Below, one piece after another: positions 10,261 through 22,321 of a stretch of DNA of 64,000 nucleotides. Numbering within the stretch: position 1 is the stretch's first letter; the number at the start of each line of letters is the position of its first letter. The notes beneath the pieces were generated by a model. That model did no database searches. It worked only from the letters and a program-made list of their open reading frames with translations, and was not told the DNA's origin. The stretch is from Sphagnum compactum (Eukaryota > Bryophyta > Sphagnopsida > Sphagnales). The position numbers and the translations under genes are program-made. The stretch covers positions 496,001-560,000 of the forward strand of contig OZ234493.1 of assembly GCA_965153455.1 (NCBI GenBank), in the 5' to 3' direction.

Positions 10261-13200
10261 TTGACTAAGGTAAGTTGAATTTCCAAAAGGTTTCACGGCT
10301 GAAATAGGGACCCACAAAAGCGAAGCCTCCAACTTATTAAAATTGAATTGTAAGATAAATAACAAAATTATGGGTTATCTCATTAGCTACAACACAACCA
10401 TGTATTTTTCACCCCCCCCCCTTTGGTGACTACAATGATTATGTTGCAATTTTTACTACTTTTAAATGACTATAAAGGAAATTTTTTGTTTAATTATCCC
10501 GCTCCTCAAAATGTTTAGTGTCTTTCTACTATCAAATATAATCATATCAAACAATGTTTGTGCCACATGTATTTGTTAATGCCAACATGGCATTAATTCA
10601 TACTCAAGTAAGTGACTAGTTTTTGTCATGGCATAAATGATGTGGCATGGTACATACTAGCATGGTGTTAAGGTTTACTAGGATTTGACTAACTTCAGTT
10701 TTAATGCCATGAATGATTTAGTTGTTGTGTGCCATACATGTTATATTTTATTCATTTGGATGGCTATTTGATGTTGCATGTGTGAAGGGTTTTATTCAAT
10801 ATTAATTTTTTCTTGTATTTAGTGATAAATAATGGGTAAATTTAATTTTTTGGGTATTAAATTTTGCAATCATGCAACCATCATTCAAACAAAGTGTTTT
10901 GTTCTAAAAGTAGATTGTGGCAACTATACCAACAATTTGAAAATGGTGTAAAAGGTATCTATTTAATTAGTTGGTAAACTTGCAAAATTCCCAACACATT
11001 CTCTACATCAATTACTCAAGTAAACATAATTGGTAGCCCAAATCAAATTTTTCATTGCAATTGAAAAGGCCATACAAATTATTCCCAACAGATGGAAAAG
11101 GGCTGCATATTCATGGCCTACCCCATATATGTGGATGTTAACTTCCAAGGGCACAAAATTATGTACCCAACTAGGTGTAAATGCACACAAAAGAGCCCAC
11201 AAGTATAAGGTCTTGCACTTTCGAAGGAATGACGGCTGTCAAATTATTTTTACTAAACCACATGGTAGGAAATGAGGTGGAGGACAAAATCAATAGTGTA
11301 ATGAAATGAGGTTGATGAAAATTTCAAGTTCATTAAATTTTTGCAAGAAAATTCAAACTTTTCAATGGTTTTCCTAGTCTTGCCCAAACATGCATGTGAT
11401 TTACGTCATGTGCAACAATTGTCTTCTCCAATTAGTCACAAAACCTTTCTGTAAACCCTAAACATTATTTGATGTTAGAAACAAACTTGAGCTTTGAAAA
11501 AAACTTGATATTGTAGTTTTCTTTCAATCACATGCAACAGCTTGCTGGCCATGGATTTCATTGACCAAAAAGTTTGAAAGATTGAAGTTGGTTTTGACAA
11601 CTTAAGGTAATTATGGCTTATAAAAATCCCTCATTATCAGGGATTTTTTGGTGATTATTGATTCTAAAGAGCTTCAACTCTTGTTATAGAATTGCAAAGT
11701 TTTGTAAAATTGTAACTTGTTGTTCAACTTTCATGAACACCTTTGACATTGCTAAGCATCAACTATACCAAGTCATATGTTTTTAGGTTTAAGGTTGCAA
11801 ACGGGTTTGTTCATTTTGCAAGCCTAGAGTAGATGAAATTCGAATGGAGGGTTCTTGACCTTTGAACAGTTGTTGAATTGGAAGTAAGTTAGTGTCAAGT
11901 AACTTTGTGTGTAAATCATATATTTAAGGTCATATGCACATCATGTATGGAAGAATTAGAGTATTGAAATTCATTCAAGAATGTAACTGCACTCCATTGA
12001 AACTGCTAAAATTTTATGTTTGTGGGCTCACAAACATAAAATGTGAATGTTATTTCAAGCATATTAATCATGCAGTGTGGGCAACACTGAGTAGAACATG
12101 ATATGGAGGCGAGTTATTAGCATGGGTAGATATAATGTAAATGAAAAGCACGAAGGGTACCACACTCCCCCACAAAGTCCACAAAGAGGTGAACTAATTA
12201 AACTTGAGGCATTAAAAGAAATTTGAAAATCAACAACTCAATTGTGATTCATTTATAAATGTAATGGACACATGTGACTAAAAATAACCTAGTCACTTAA
12301 GACAAGTGCCAAAAGATAATTAGTCGCAAAAGACACGACATGGCCATGAAATTGAAATTATAGTCGCAAACCTTACAACTAAGCCAAAATTTCTCGTCCA
12401 TTGCCATGGATGATCTTTAATATAACATGGAACCCTATTTTGTGACGGCATTTGCGACTACATTTGGGATAATCACATGCTACCAAAAGTGCCATTGATG
12501 GGTGGTTAGGATTTAACCACGTGGTAATTTAAAGAGCCAATGGCCATAAAACACATGGCAATTTTCCATTTGTTCAAAAAAAGATATATTATAATTATAG
12601 AAAATTAAATATTTTATTACAGCAATTAAATATCATAATTACAGGAATTGAATATTATAATTATAATAATTAAATATTATAATTATTATAATCTATTCTA
12701 GGCTTAATTATAACAGGCAACTTGTTATAGGTTAGGCTAAGGTAGAATAGGCTACCTAACATAAACTAAGTAAGTAGGTAGGATCCTATTTATTTTGTTG
12801 GGAACAAACCTTTGATTCGCTCATCCTAAATGGTACATACACTATGTTTATAGTGCATTCCATGACTCTAGTCCATTCCTTCACCTAGTTATATACTTTA
12901 CAAGTTTGAAGTTGTAAATAAAGGATATGGGACAACTTTAATGAAAGGGAAACACTACAACACTATCATGACATTTTTTGTCCCATACAAAAATATTATC
13001 ATATATCCACTCAATAAAATATTTACTATTTTCACTAATTATTTACTACCTATCCTACTTACTACATATTACTTAGGCTACATAACTACTATATATTACC
13101 TAACCTACTTTTTTTTTATATTATTATTATTATTATTAAATCATATATCCACAATAATAAAATATTTACAATTTAACCTACCTATTACTTATTATTACCC

Positions 13201-13340
13201 ATCTTATCTATCACATACTACCTAGTCTACATTTAATAAATAATTTGTTGAACATAGCTAATTAATTCATCAATTAATACAAAAACACTATTCATTAAAA
13301 AAATACCTTTTGCTTCACTTATAACCTACCTACCAACTAC
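10261..13340. other. gene-free AT-rich stretch
   Basis: No gene seen. Motifs such as TAGTCGCAA recur around 12320-12460 and could be sub-terminal motifs of a decayed DNA transposon. 12590-12700 is an AT-only tract of ATTAAATATTATAATTA type. CACTACAACACTATCATG at 12952 resembles a CACTA terminus but has no demonstrable partner. Confidence 0.5.
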
Positions 13341-13344
13341 CATT

Positions 13345-13407
13345 TGTGAGGTTTGATCCCTTGATCTTTAGAACGGAGGCAAACACCCCCACGATCAAGC
13401 CATCACA
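13345..13407 (-). repeat. possible tRNA-derived SINE head
   Basis: Read on the minus strand, this has an A-box-like TGGCTTGATCGTGGGGG and a B-box-like GGATCAAACC about 35 bases later, the spacing expected of a tRNA-derived Pol III promoter. No clear tail or target duplication was found, so it may be a remnant or chance. Confidence 0.35.
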
Positions 13408-13689
13408 TTTTTTGTGATAATGTTTTGCATTGCATTGTATTTATCCAATGCTTCATTTTAAACATTACAAAAACATAAACTTTAGAAATTCATATTTTAT
13501 TGAGATTTTGTCCAAATGAAATGATTAAAGTTTGATTTAAATTTTTTTTCAATAATGTACATAATTACATTTATTTTCTTTTGTAAATGTAAAATCATTT
13601 GAACATTTTTTTAAAAAATATCATTATTCAATAACATTTCAATGACCATTTTTTTGAAATTTTTTTTTTTAATAAATGGATAAATTTTT

Positions 13690-14754
13690 TGCTAATATAA
13701 TAATACTACCTATGTTAGGTTACTTTTAATTATTCTAGGGTTATTTTTCATTGTACTAAATTATTTCACCCTACATCATTACAACTATTTATGGTTATTT
13801 TCAGATTTTTTTTGTTATTTTAAATTATTTAAACCTAGATTACTTTTGGTTATTTTAAGTTATTTCACCTTAGGTTGTTTTCGACTATTGTAAGTTATTT
13901 TTTGTTATTTTATGCAATTTTTGGCTATTATAGGTTATTTACGAATATTATAAGTTATTTTTAATTATTATATTTTATTTCTAACTATGTGAAGTTATTA
14001 TTGGTTACTTTTGGCTATTAAAAGTTATTTCATCTTATTTTATTATTGGCTATTTTAAATTATATTATCATAGGCTATTTGTGGCTATTATATTGGTCGC
14101 TATTGATGATTATTGGTTACTTTTCTATTGGTGGATATTAATGATTATTCTATTAATGCCTATTAGTACATATTCTATTGGTGGCTATTATTGGTTATTA
14201 TTGGTTATTGGTGGTTATTAATGGTTATTTTATTGGTGCCTATTAATGGCCATTCTATTAATAACTATTGGTGGCTATTTTATAAATGGCTATTGGTGAC
14301 TATTTTATTAATGGCTATTGGTGGCTATTGTATTAATGGGTATTAGTGGCTATTGTATTAATGGCTATCAATGGAGCTATTTTATTAATGGTTATTGGTG
14401 GATATTTTATTAGTGAATATTGGTGGTTATTTTAGGTTAAATTATTATAGGTTATTGGTGCTTATTAGTGGTTATTATATTAGTGACTATAAATGGTTAT
14501 TTTATTAATGGTTATTGGTGCTTATTAATGGTTATTATATTAGTGGTTATTTTAGGTTATTTTATTGTAGGCCATTGGTGGTTATCTTATTGATGGCTAT
14601 TGATGGTTATTTTATTGATGGTTGTTAATGGTTATTTTATTAATGGTTATCGGTGGTTATTCTATTATAAGCTATTATTGGATATTTTAGGCTATATTTT
14701 TAAGGTTCCACAGTGATTTAAGATAGTGAACTACACCCCACTTTTGTATTAGTG
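13690..14754 (-). mobile_element. array-bearing CACTA-type element end, copy 1
   Basis: About 1 kb of degenerate tandem repeats with units around GGTTATTGGTGGCTATT and TTTTATTAATGGCTATT. It is followed by a terminus that, read on the minus strand from 14754, starts CACTAATACAAAAGTGGGGT. The next ~45 bases match the start of the other array at 31962 (CACTACTACAAAAATGGGG, then GGTGTA, AAATCA and CCTTAAAA in the same order). CACTA plus an A-rich terminal repeat is typical of En/Spm elements. The other end was not found. No transposase is visible. Confidence 0.6.
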
Positions 14755-17700
14755 CATGGACATGTAAGACTAACACACTACTAGTCATAAAATCAATTGG
14801 TTTGGACATTAGTTGCATAGTAATCACAAAGGCATGGTCAAAATGGACAATATTTTTTCTAGTGAAGGCTTTTACTCATTTATAAATTAATTCTATCTCT
14901 CATGCTGTTATAGTGCAACAACTTTGGTTAATGTATTCTATTGATTCAATGCAGCATCCTTCACTGAATCACTTGCTAAATTTTCTAGTTCAAAGAGTGC
15001 ATCGTAAGAAACTAGAAGCTGGTAGTGCTTCTAATTCTAATTTGATGAATTTCAATGTGAACATGCAGCTTGAACATGAATTCAAATGTAGTTTATAATT
15101 CAAACATAATACTAAATATTAAACATTAATTTATTATTTTCTATTTTTTTTAAAAATTATTGGTTATTGATTATCTACTATTTATCAATATTTATCGATT
15201 ATTTACTATGAATTAATAATTATCAATTAATATACAACAAATAATTATTAAGTAAAAACTTAGTTTTGAATAATCATTTGTCAATAATTATTAACAATTA
15301 CATATTGACTACTATTAATTATTATAAAATACTTTCCAATATTAGCCATAAATTTTGATAAAATTAATAAATTGATAATAATAATTAATCAATTAACAAG
15401 TTGATGGATAAATTAGTTATTGGTTATTAATTAACATCTATTTGGTGACTAATCAACTACATAAAATATAATGATAAATTATTGAATATTAATTATCAAT
15501 TATTAAATATTAATTAAACGATGTACTAAGTTTAAGTATCTACATGTGCCTAAAGGTAGCATGTAGGTAACCTATGAAAGTTTATAAGTACCTACTAGGT
15601 GTAAATGTTTAGCCTAGGGCCTACTAACTTTGAACTTAAGTTTGGTATGAATCCTAGGTCAAATAAATTTGAAAGTTAAATAGCCAAATAGTATGGTTGA
15701 TTTGACTAAATGTCAAATTAAAATGGTCGATTCGACTAATGGTAAATCATAAAATTTGACCATTTAGTATGGTCAATTTGATTAACCTCTGAACTTTTTG
15801 ACCAAATGTTTGGTTTGTCGCTTGACGATCACAAAGCCTTTCACTAAGAAATATATGTTAATAAAAAATAATTGCAAATTATAAATACACACCCCTTCTA
15901 ATGAAAAAAGTCATTGAAAACTATATTGGCCTCGTTTCACTTTACAAGGAGGTAACCCTCGGAGTGTGGGACCTTACATTCAAGATAACTTCATGGGCGG
16001 TAAGGATTCTGAAGAAACCAGAGATAAGCTTGGAGTTCTATTTCCTGAAAAATGGAAACAAATTGTTGTTTATTCATCACCATTGTTGTTTTTTCACTAT
16101 CATAGACCTAATTCATATATCTTCCTATAGAGTTGTAAATGTCTAATGAATGCCATGGCTTTAAATCATCAACTTCACATGTAATTTTTGGTATAGTGTG
16201 TATGACACTTCATCCAGTACTACTTCATGTTATAGTTTTGCAACAACAAAAGAACAACATGAAGATGTAAAAACTATGTTTTTTTTTCAATCAATGATGA
16301 AAGAACTCACTACTTGAATAAGTGCAGTGTGGAACTATGATCAAATTGAAAGCTTCATGCAAAGGGAACTCATCAGTTCATATTCAAAAGTCATGTTCCG
16401 ACAATGACATAATACCATGTTGAATTTTCATATTTTTGAATTATCAAAGTTATGGGTAAAGTCAGGCGATTAGGGGGTGAGAACGACCAGTTTCGGCATA
16501 ACAGGGCATCAAATGTGTAACTGGGAATGAAATTTTACAAAACGAAATAAATGGGACCCAAACTACTTTTTCCACCAATTTCGGTGGTAAATTGAGTTTC
16601 GTCCCCTCTTTCCTTTTTCCTGAGCGCCTCCACTCCTGCTACATATATTTTCACTGCTCCTACTTGTACAACTACTATAATTATTCTCGAACCTTGTGCA
16701 TTAAATGCTGAGTTTCAGAATTTCATACCGAGATTTAATAAAATTTCACTACTTTGCAGATACCACTGAAAGAGGGGATAGGGGGTGAAAACAGAAGGGA
16801 CAGGGGGTGAAAGAGAGGATGACTTTACAGATAACTTTATTGTGTCAAAAATTGAATGTGTTTTTTGCAATTCAAAAATTCCCACTTCAAACTAGCAATT
16901 CCTTTGGAAACAATGGTTGTTGTTGCTTTGCCTTGTTTTGGTAGTGGATTTACTCTTTGCAAATTGGTTGGTGAGGTGTGTGGCATTGCTAAAAGTACAA
17001 CATCCATTACTGGTCAATAGTTTTTTGAAGTGATTTTTAAGCCACAACTTTGAAGATTAAGCAAATGACTTTAGAATTCAAAACTTTGCATTACATTCCT
17101 ACATCATTGTCCAAAACACACATTCATTTTGAATTTTGGGCATCATTTCATTATTATGATCCACCCCATTATAATTTTAATTGACATATATGTTGACGCA
17201 TATAAATATGAGTGTAATGCCTTTGCCTTAATGGTAAGGTTCCAATCTTAGCAAAATCATTCCCATCTCCCTTCTTTTTTTTGTGTTCTTGTATGTTCCT
17301 GTATGATTCCCAATATTATGCAAGATCCTTCATGTGCATGGGAAAGGGTTTGGTAGATAGGCTCAAAAGAAATAGGTTATTAAATTATTCAAATATGCAT
17401 AACATGAAAATGAAAATGCATATATTAATTTGCCTTTTCATCCATGTAGGTGGGTAGGAGAAAGAAACAAGCTAGTTAGGCTTGGAAGAGGTAGGTATAA
17501 ACAGCACAAAATACACAACAATATTTTGGTTGCATAAATGAATGAAGGTAAGTAGGTAGATAGGAAAGTAGAAAGGAAGGAAGAAGGTGTAAAGTAGATA
17601 TTTAAGGTATGAGATCAACTCGAGCAATGTAGTAAACACATCACTTGGAAAAAGCTCCATTAGATACTAGTGATGCACAATAAAAGCTCTCAACCAATAG

Positions 17701-18318
17701 AAATGAATCAAGACTGGCCCAACTTTTGAATGGGCCATAGTCTCAGGTGCCCCTTAGGGTATTCTTGCAGGCTCAAGGGTGAACGGGCACGTACACTGGT
17801 ACCTTCTCCTTGCAGATACATGGTGAAAAAAATTCAAAGGACCCAAATGACCAAAACTTGCAACTTTCAAACACACTTCCGAGAGTCCAGGAAACGAACC
17901 CCCCACCTAACTATTACCAATATTGACATTGCCCCTCTTGCAGCCTCACACATATGACCGAGACTTCAATCGGATTATGTGGGGTTGCACATGGTACCAC
18001 AGTTCACAGGAACTTGCCCGAATTAGTCTCACACATGGGGGAGGAACGAATTAGTCTCACACATGGGGAGGACTAAACTAGATAATAACTACACTGAATT
18101 TATGCTCGACTCTCTCCACAAGGAAGGAATACCCTTAATAAGTCAGGATTTACTCTTCAAAGGAATACTCAACCCGAAAAAGAAAACAAGACAGCTCGGG
18201 TCATCCACTACTGAATCTGCTCCTCATGTGAGTTGACAGTTCTAAACATGCAATAGTTCAAATAGGAAGCGTGCAATTGCAAAATTGAACTCACAGTTCA
18301 AAATAGTTCAAAATACGT
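14755..18318. other. gene-free stretch upstream of the intact gene
   Basis: No supported gene. 15120-15540 is an AT-only tract of TTATTAATTA type. CACTAGAAAAAATATTG on the minus strand ending at 14866 is another CACTA-like terminus without partner. The 81-codon frame at 15901-16146 has no recognisable domain and I treat it as chance. Two motifs of AGGGGGTGA type bracket 16470-16820, but I see no inverted ends. The interval 17725-17990 resembles 4730-4960 in composition and short motifs. Confidence 0.45.
18019..18074. repeat. 28-bp tandem duplication
   Basis: Two adjacent 28-bp copies starting CGAATTAGTCTCACACATGG, at 18019 and 18047. They differ only near the end of the unit. This lies about 0.8 kb upstream of the 18867 start codon; no function is implied. 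Confidence 0.85.
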
Positions 18319-18866
18319 AACACCTCGTGAACATTCCTCAAAATGTGGGAGCAAATAAAAAATTTCTTAACTGGCTGAGGCTTTCCATTTACAAGGATCT
18401 GAGTTAATTTATACCTAAATGAAACTAGGTAACATTTTTAGTTTATTTTTACAAAAGCATTTCTTGACTTTTATAATATTCTAGTCACTGCAGAGATCCT
18501 ATTGGCAGTCACCCCATGCCACCACTAAGTTATCCTCTACTCGGTTTTGACTCTTTCTGCTTTTAATTTTGCCCTTGTTTCCAGGGTTGGAACACTAGAT
18601 CTACCTTCCGGTCTTGCAACTTTGTGCTGTTTATAAGGGACTCATTACCCCCTCCGCTTTCCACCATCATTCCCCAACAGAATCCCTCTCACCAACACTT
18701 TCCTGTCCCATCAACGCTCTCTTTGCACGTTCAACCTTGAAACACTCCCACTTGCAGGCTACAAATCCGAACACTTCTGCAGCGACAAAGTTTCCCATCT
18801 ACAACTAGTTCTTTTGTGACTTTTCTTTTTAGCATAGTGCTTGAGACGTTGTGCTTGCATTATATT
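18319..18866 (+). promoter_or_regulatory. promoter and 5' leader of the 18867 gene
   Basis: A TATA-like box TTTATAAG sits at 18630-18637, about 230 bases before the ATG; transcription would start near 18660 and the leader is CT-rich. The region is conserved with 6936-7216 upstream of the pseudogene, which supports these as real leader sequences. An upstream in-frame ATG at 18816 is not conserved in the pseudogene, so the start at 18867 is preferred. Confidence 0.55.
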
Positions 18867-20240
18867 ATGGCTGCATGTACTGCCCTTCCTAGTGCCACAG
18901 GCTGTGAATTGATTTCTGGAAACCAATTTGCAGTGGGTCATTACAGCTCTAGTCATGGCATTACTCCCACTACTACTACTACTACTACTACCCTTCGCGG
19001 TAGTTCACAGGGTTTGAACATACAAGTGCCAATTCCGATGTCTAGAAAGTCTGTGCATGGATCCAAGCGTAGCAGATGTTATCAATTGGTAAGCCCTTCT
19101 TTTGCAATCGCCACACCCGGAGAGACCAAGTTCAACTCTGTGGACCAAGACTACTGGAATTCTTGCAATCCAGCAGCCCCTGACTCTCCCAGTTCTCCGT
19201 CCCAGCAAAACACCAAAGGCTGGACTGATGGAAATGAGCTGGAGGATTCTAGGCTAGTGGCTCAGTTCCGCAGCATCGCTTTGGCGGCCGAAGATCGTAG
19301 CCAGATGCATGCCATCATCGGTGTCCAACGAGATAACTGGAACGAGCTCTGCCACATGACGGTCAACATGACCACCATCGCAGCAGCCATACTGGCGGCC
19401 ATGAACAGCGGGGTCGGAGGTACCTCCGTGAGCATGTCCGTGGCAGCCTTCCTTCTCAACGGCGGTGCCGCTGCATTTATGTACTTGGCTAGCAAGTACC
19501 AGCCCTCGCAGCTCGCTGAGGAGCAACGTACGGCTTCTCGCTTCCATAAGCTGCTGGCTAGGGACATTCAGACCACTTTGTTGATCGATCCACGACTGCG
19601 GAAGGATGCGCACCTGTACATGGAAGAGGTGATGGCCAGGCTCCAGGCTCTTGATGTCGGGTTTCCTCTGCCCTTGAAGCCCAATGGCCTTGAGAAATTC
19701 CCCAAGGTTGTAGCACCCTCAGTGCTTGGCCCTGTTGCGGACCTCACCGAAACCGAAGTCCCAGCCAACAACACGAACGGGTGGACCAATGCGATCACGA
19801 ACGACCTCCAACGGACAGCTGATAAGCTGCAGACGTCGGACATCGCAAAATACGTGCGGGCGGCCAGAAACAAGGAGATTGCTAACAAAAGGCTAGCAAT
19901 ATTGGCTCCAGTGTGTGCAGGCGTTGCGGCTCTTTTGAGCTTACTCGGATGTTGGCCAGGGATTCATTTGGCGGGAGTAGCGGCAGCCTGCAGTATAGTG
20001 GCGGTGTTGACGAGTAGCTTTTCCAACGGCGGGCAAATTGGAATGATATTTGAGCTGTACAGAAACTGCGCAGGCTACTATGCAGAGATGGAGCAAGATA
20101 TTCAAAGCACGATGAGGGCACCCGTTTGCCAGAGAGAGGACGGAGAATTGTACCACCAAAAAATTGCACTCCAACTGGGACGCCGTGACCGCATGCCATT
20201 GTTTTCATCGCAGGAAAAGACTGCTGGCAAGCTCTTCTGA
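18867..20240 (+). CDS. At4g22030-like protein (probable F-box family), intronless
   Basis: 457 codons in one exon. I chose the ATG at 18867 and not 18816 because the pseudogene copy at 7217 conserves that ATG and the following codons. Residues 1-130 are low-complexity and polar, with a poly-Thr run (33-42) coded by an ACT trinucleotide repeat. A conserved block follows: MHAIIGVQRDNWNE (147-160), a hydrophobic hairpin (169-208), then YQPSQLAEEQR (211-221). A second hydrophobic pair lies at 343-385, and the C-terminus is charged. The QRDNW and QPSQLAEEQR motifs with membrane-like hairpins match, from memory, the plant family annotated after Arabidopsis At4g22030 as a probable F-box protein. I see no convincing F-box, so that name may mislead; the biochemical role is unknown. 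The coding region is GC-richer than its surroundings. It converges with citrate synthase. Confidence 0.85.
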   Translation: MAACTALPSATGCELISGNQFAVGHYSSSHGITPTTTTTTTTLRGSSQGLNIQVPIPMSRKSVHGSKRSRCYQLVSPSFAIATPGETKFNSVDQDYWNSCNPAAPDSPSSPSQQNTKGWTDGNELEDSRLVAQFRSIALAAEDRSQMHAIIGVQRDNWNELCHMTVNMTTIAAAILAAMNSGVGGTSVSMSVAAFLLNGGAAAFMYLASKYQPSQLAEEQRTASRFHKLLARDIQTTLLIDPRLRKDAHLYMEEVMARLQALDVGFPLPLKPNGLEKFPKVVAPSVLGPVADLTETEVPANNTNGWTNAITNDLQRTADKLQTSDIAKYVRAARNKEIANKRLAILAPVCAGVAALLSLLGCWPGIHLAGVAAACSIVAVLTSSFSNGGQIGMIFELYRNCAGYYAEMEQDIQSTMRAPVCQREDGELYHQKIALQLGRRDRMPLFSSQEKTAGKLF

Positions 20241-22321
20241 AGAGCTGAGCTTGTGAAAATTTGTGCAAATTCAAACACCATTTCTTCAACAGCAGCAATG
20301 AAGTTCCCCCATTTTTGAGAGCTAGGAGATGGCTTTTCATGGAGTGTAAGCTAGGTTGTGAAACATACAAAGAAATTACAGAAGTGAAACAGACTCGGCG
20401 AGTGTCATGAGATTGACTGATGAAGCCTGCAATCTCCTTCCACTTAGTACAATTTAGGTCCAGGATTGGAGATTGAATCACTGTACACTGCCACTGTTTT
20501 TTAATTAAGTCAAAATGCTCTGTTTCTCTATTACCAAACTTTGCTTATGAGATATAATGAGATAAAATGGGGACAAGATAAGTTATCAGCATCTCCACCA
20601 ATACACCCCCAGTCACTAGCCGATTTGTGACAGATGACAGCTCTTTTGTCTTAGGTCATCTTTGTTATAGTTGATTGTCATTTCGTAGTCATGAGTCCTC
20701 TTTGCATAGGGTCTTTACCTGATTTTTGTCGAATGTTTGCTTTTGTTTTTTGTTTGGGTTGTGTCTACTTATGTTCTCACTTGCCTTGTACTTTTGCTGC
20801 ATGGGTTCCCATCCTTAATTTTTATTTACAAGGGTTTTTCTTCTATTTGGGCCTCAACCAACATTTAGCACATGTCACATAGAGTGCCAATTATTTCCCC
20901 ATCCCCATCCATAAATATGAAAAATTGGACAATTTAAAGTGAGAAACTATTTAAATGCCATCACATGGGCCTATCATTACGGTGAGCCAATAAAAAAAAA
21001 TCATTTTTTTAATTGCACCTTTTGAAGATTAGCGTGTCCTCTGCATATTTCTAAGTCCAAACTCAATTTCAGGCTATTTAAAGATTATACTTCATAATAT
21101 AAGTCCTGAGATTCACAGCCAACATAGTGTTGCTGATGGAGATGCTCGAACTCTAAGAACAGTATAGACCCCATTGTCACCAGCCCTTCTCAACATAAAA
21201 AACTGACATAATTTCAATCTGCCACCCCAGAGCACCTTACAGATTTGTAAGGTGCAACCAAACACAAAAGAAATGTTAGGGCAGGTCTTGATGTTCCAGG
21301 AACAACCATTCCAATACATACTTGTGTAAAATTGATGTAGCAGTTGATGACTGGAATGCTGCTATTGATGGTCAGTGTTTCCATTCAAGGATTTCTAGAA
21401 ATTACAACAGGGACCAGATGTGTGGTTGGTGATCATTTCATGGGTATTACAGTAATACTATTACTGAGGCAATGACACTTCCCCAAGACCCTTCAGAAAG
21501 AAAAGAGTTCGGGCTTGTTCAACTCATACCATCTCATTTCATTACATGCTAGAATCTATTGACTGATTGAAAGGGCAAAGCAGCCAAATATGAACTCAAA
21601 ACACTCATGCACGCTCAAAGAAGTGTTGTTGAACTTGTTCAGAAAGCAGTCAACAAGTAAACCTAGCAAAAGAGTCCATCTGCAACTAAGACAAAAGAGC
21701 AGAAGAATCATTTCAAATTGTTCAAAGTGGAGCACCCAATGAAACAGAATTGAGAGTATCAATGTACAAAGTGTGAAGCAAAAGGACTTGAACCCAGCCG
21801 TTAATGGTCATCAAAGATGGTTTATAATCTTTGTTTTGATTATAAAGAAACTAAACATCAGACATGTTAGAAAATAGGTTTTCAGCTAGTCAAATATTTG
21901 AATTTAAACCACAAAGGTCATATTAACACTTCTGCAACCCAACAATCAGCATTTTATCGAACTGCTACAAATAATGTTCTACAATCCTAATACACCACAA
22001 AAGACTGTGCCAGGATTGTCACTCCTTGTATTATTCCAATTTGAGGGGAATACAAGGCTGATGCCCAAGCCAGGGCAGAAATGCATACATTCCCCAATGA
22101 AGAAATAGACCACCACAAGATGAGGGTTGTTCGGGAGGGGAGCAGCGGCTGGGAAATGGGCTGGTCAAGACATAATGAAGTAGATAAGTCTGGGAAAACC
22201 AAGATAGGATTTGAACATTTTGCCTGATGGTACCATGGCCAAAGGGCCAAACTCCTGAGGCAATCACCCCAAGACCCTCAACCCTCCCCTACTGAGACCC
22301 TGTAAATGTTGATGATTCAGC
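20241..22321. other. shared 3' interval between two convergent genes
   Basis: This holds the 3' ends of the + strand 18867 gene and the - strand citrate synthase. I see no further gene. At 21216-21230 is AATCTGCCACCCCAG, matching the terminal repeat of the MITE at 29519-29660. It is followed by a perfect 9-bp hairpin, GCACCTTAC / GTAAGGTGC with a 6-base loop, around 21232-21255. These look like nested MITE remnants. Confidence 0.55.

Noticed and set aside
13120-13140. ATT/TTA microsatellite
   Set aside because: A short AT-rich simple repeat typical of the surrounding composition; not worth a feature of its own.
12952-14866. A complete CACTA element bounded by CACTACAACACT and CACTAGAAAAAATA
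   Set aside because: The termini do not match each other beyond CACTA, no 3-bp target duplication was seen, and a better-supported terminus lies at 14754.
15901-16146. 81-codon ORF as a small gene
   Set aside because: No domain, no conserved counterpart in the window, and hydrophobic composition typical of AT-rich chance frames.
17210-17260. tRNA gene or SINE near GGTTCCAATC
   Set aside because: The box B is imperfect, no acceptor stem pairs, and no box A at the right distance is convincing.
19882-20481. 199-codon minus-strand ORF
   Set aside because: It overlaps the conserved 18867 gene in antisense; the sense frame is conserved with the pseudogene while this one is not.
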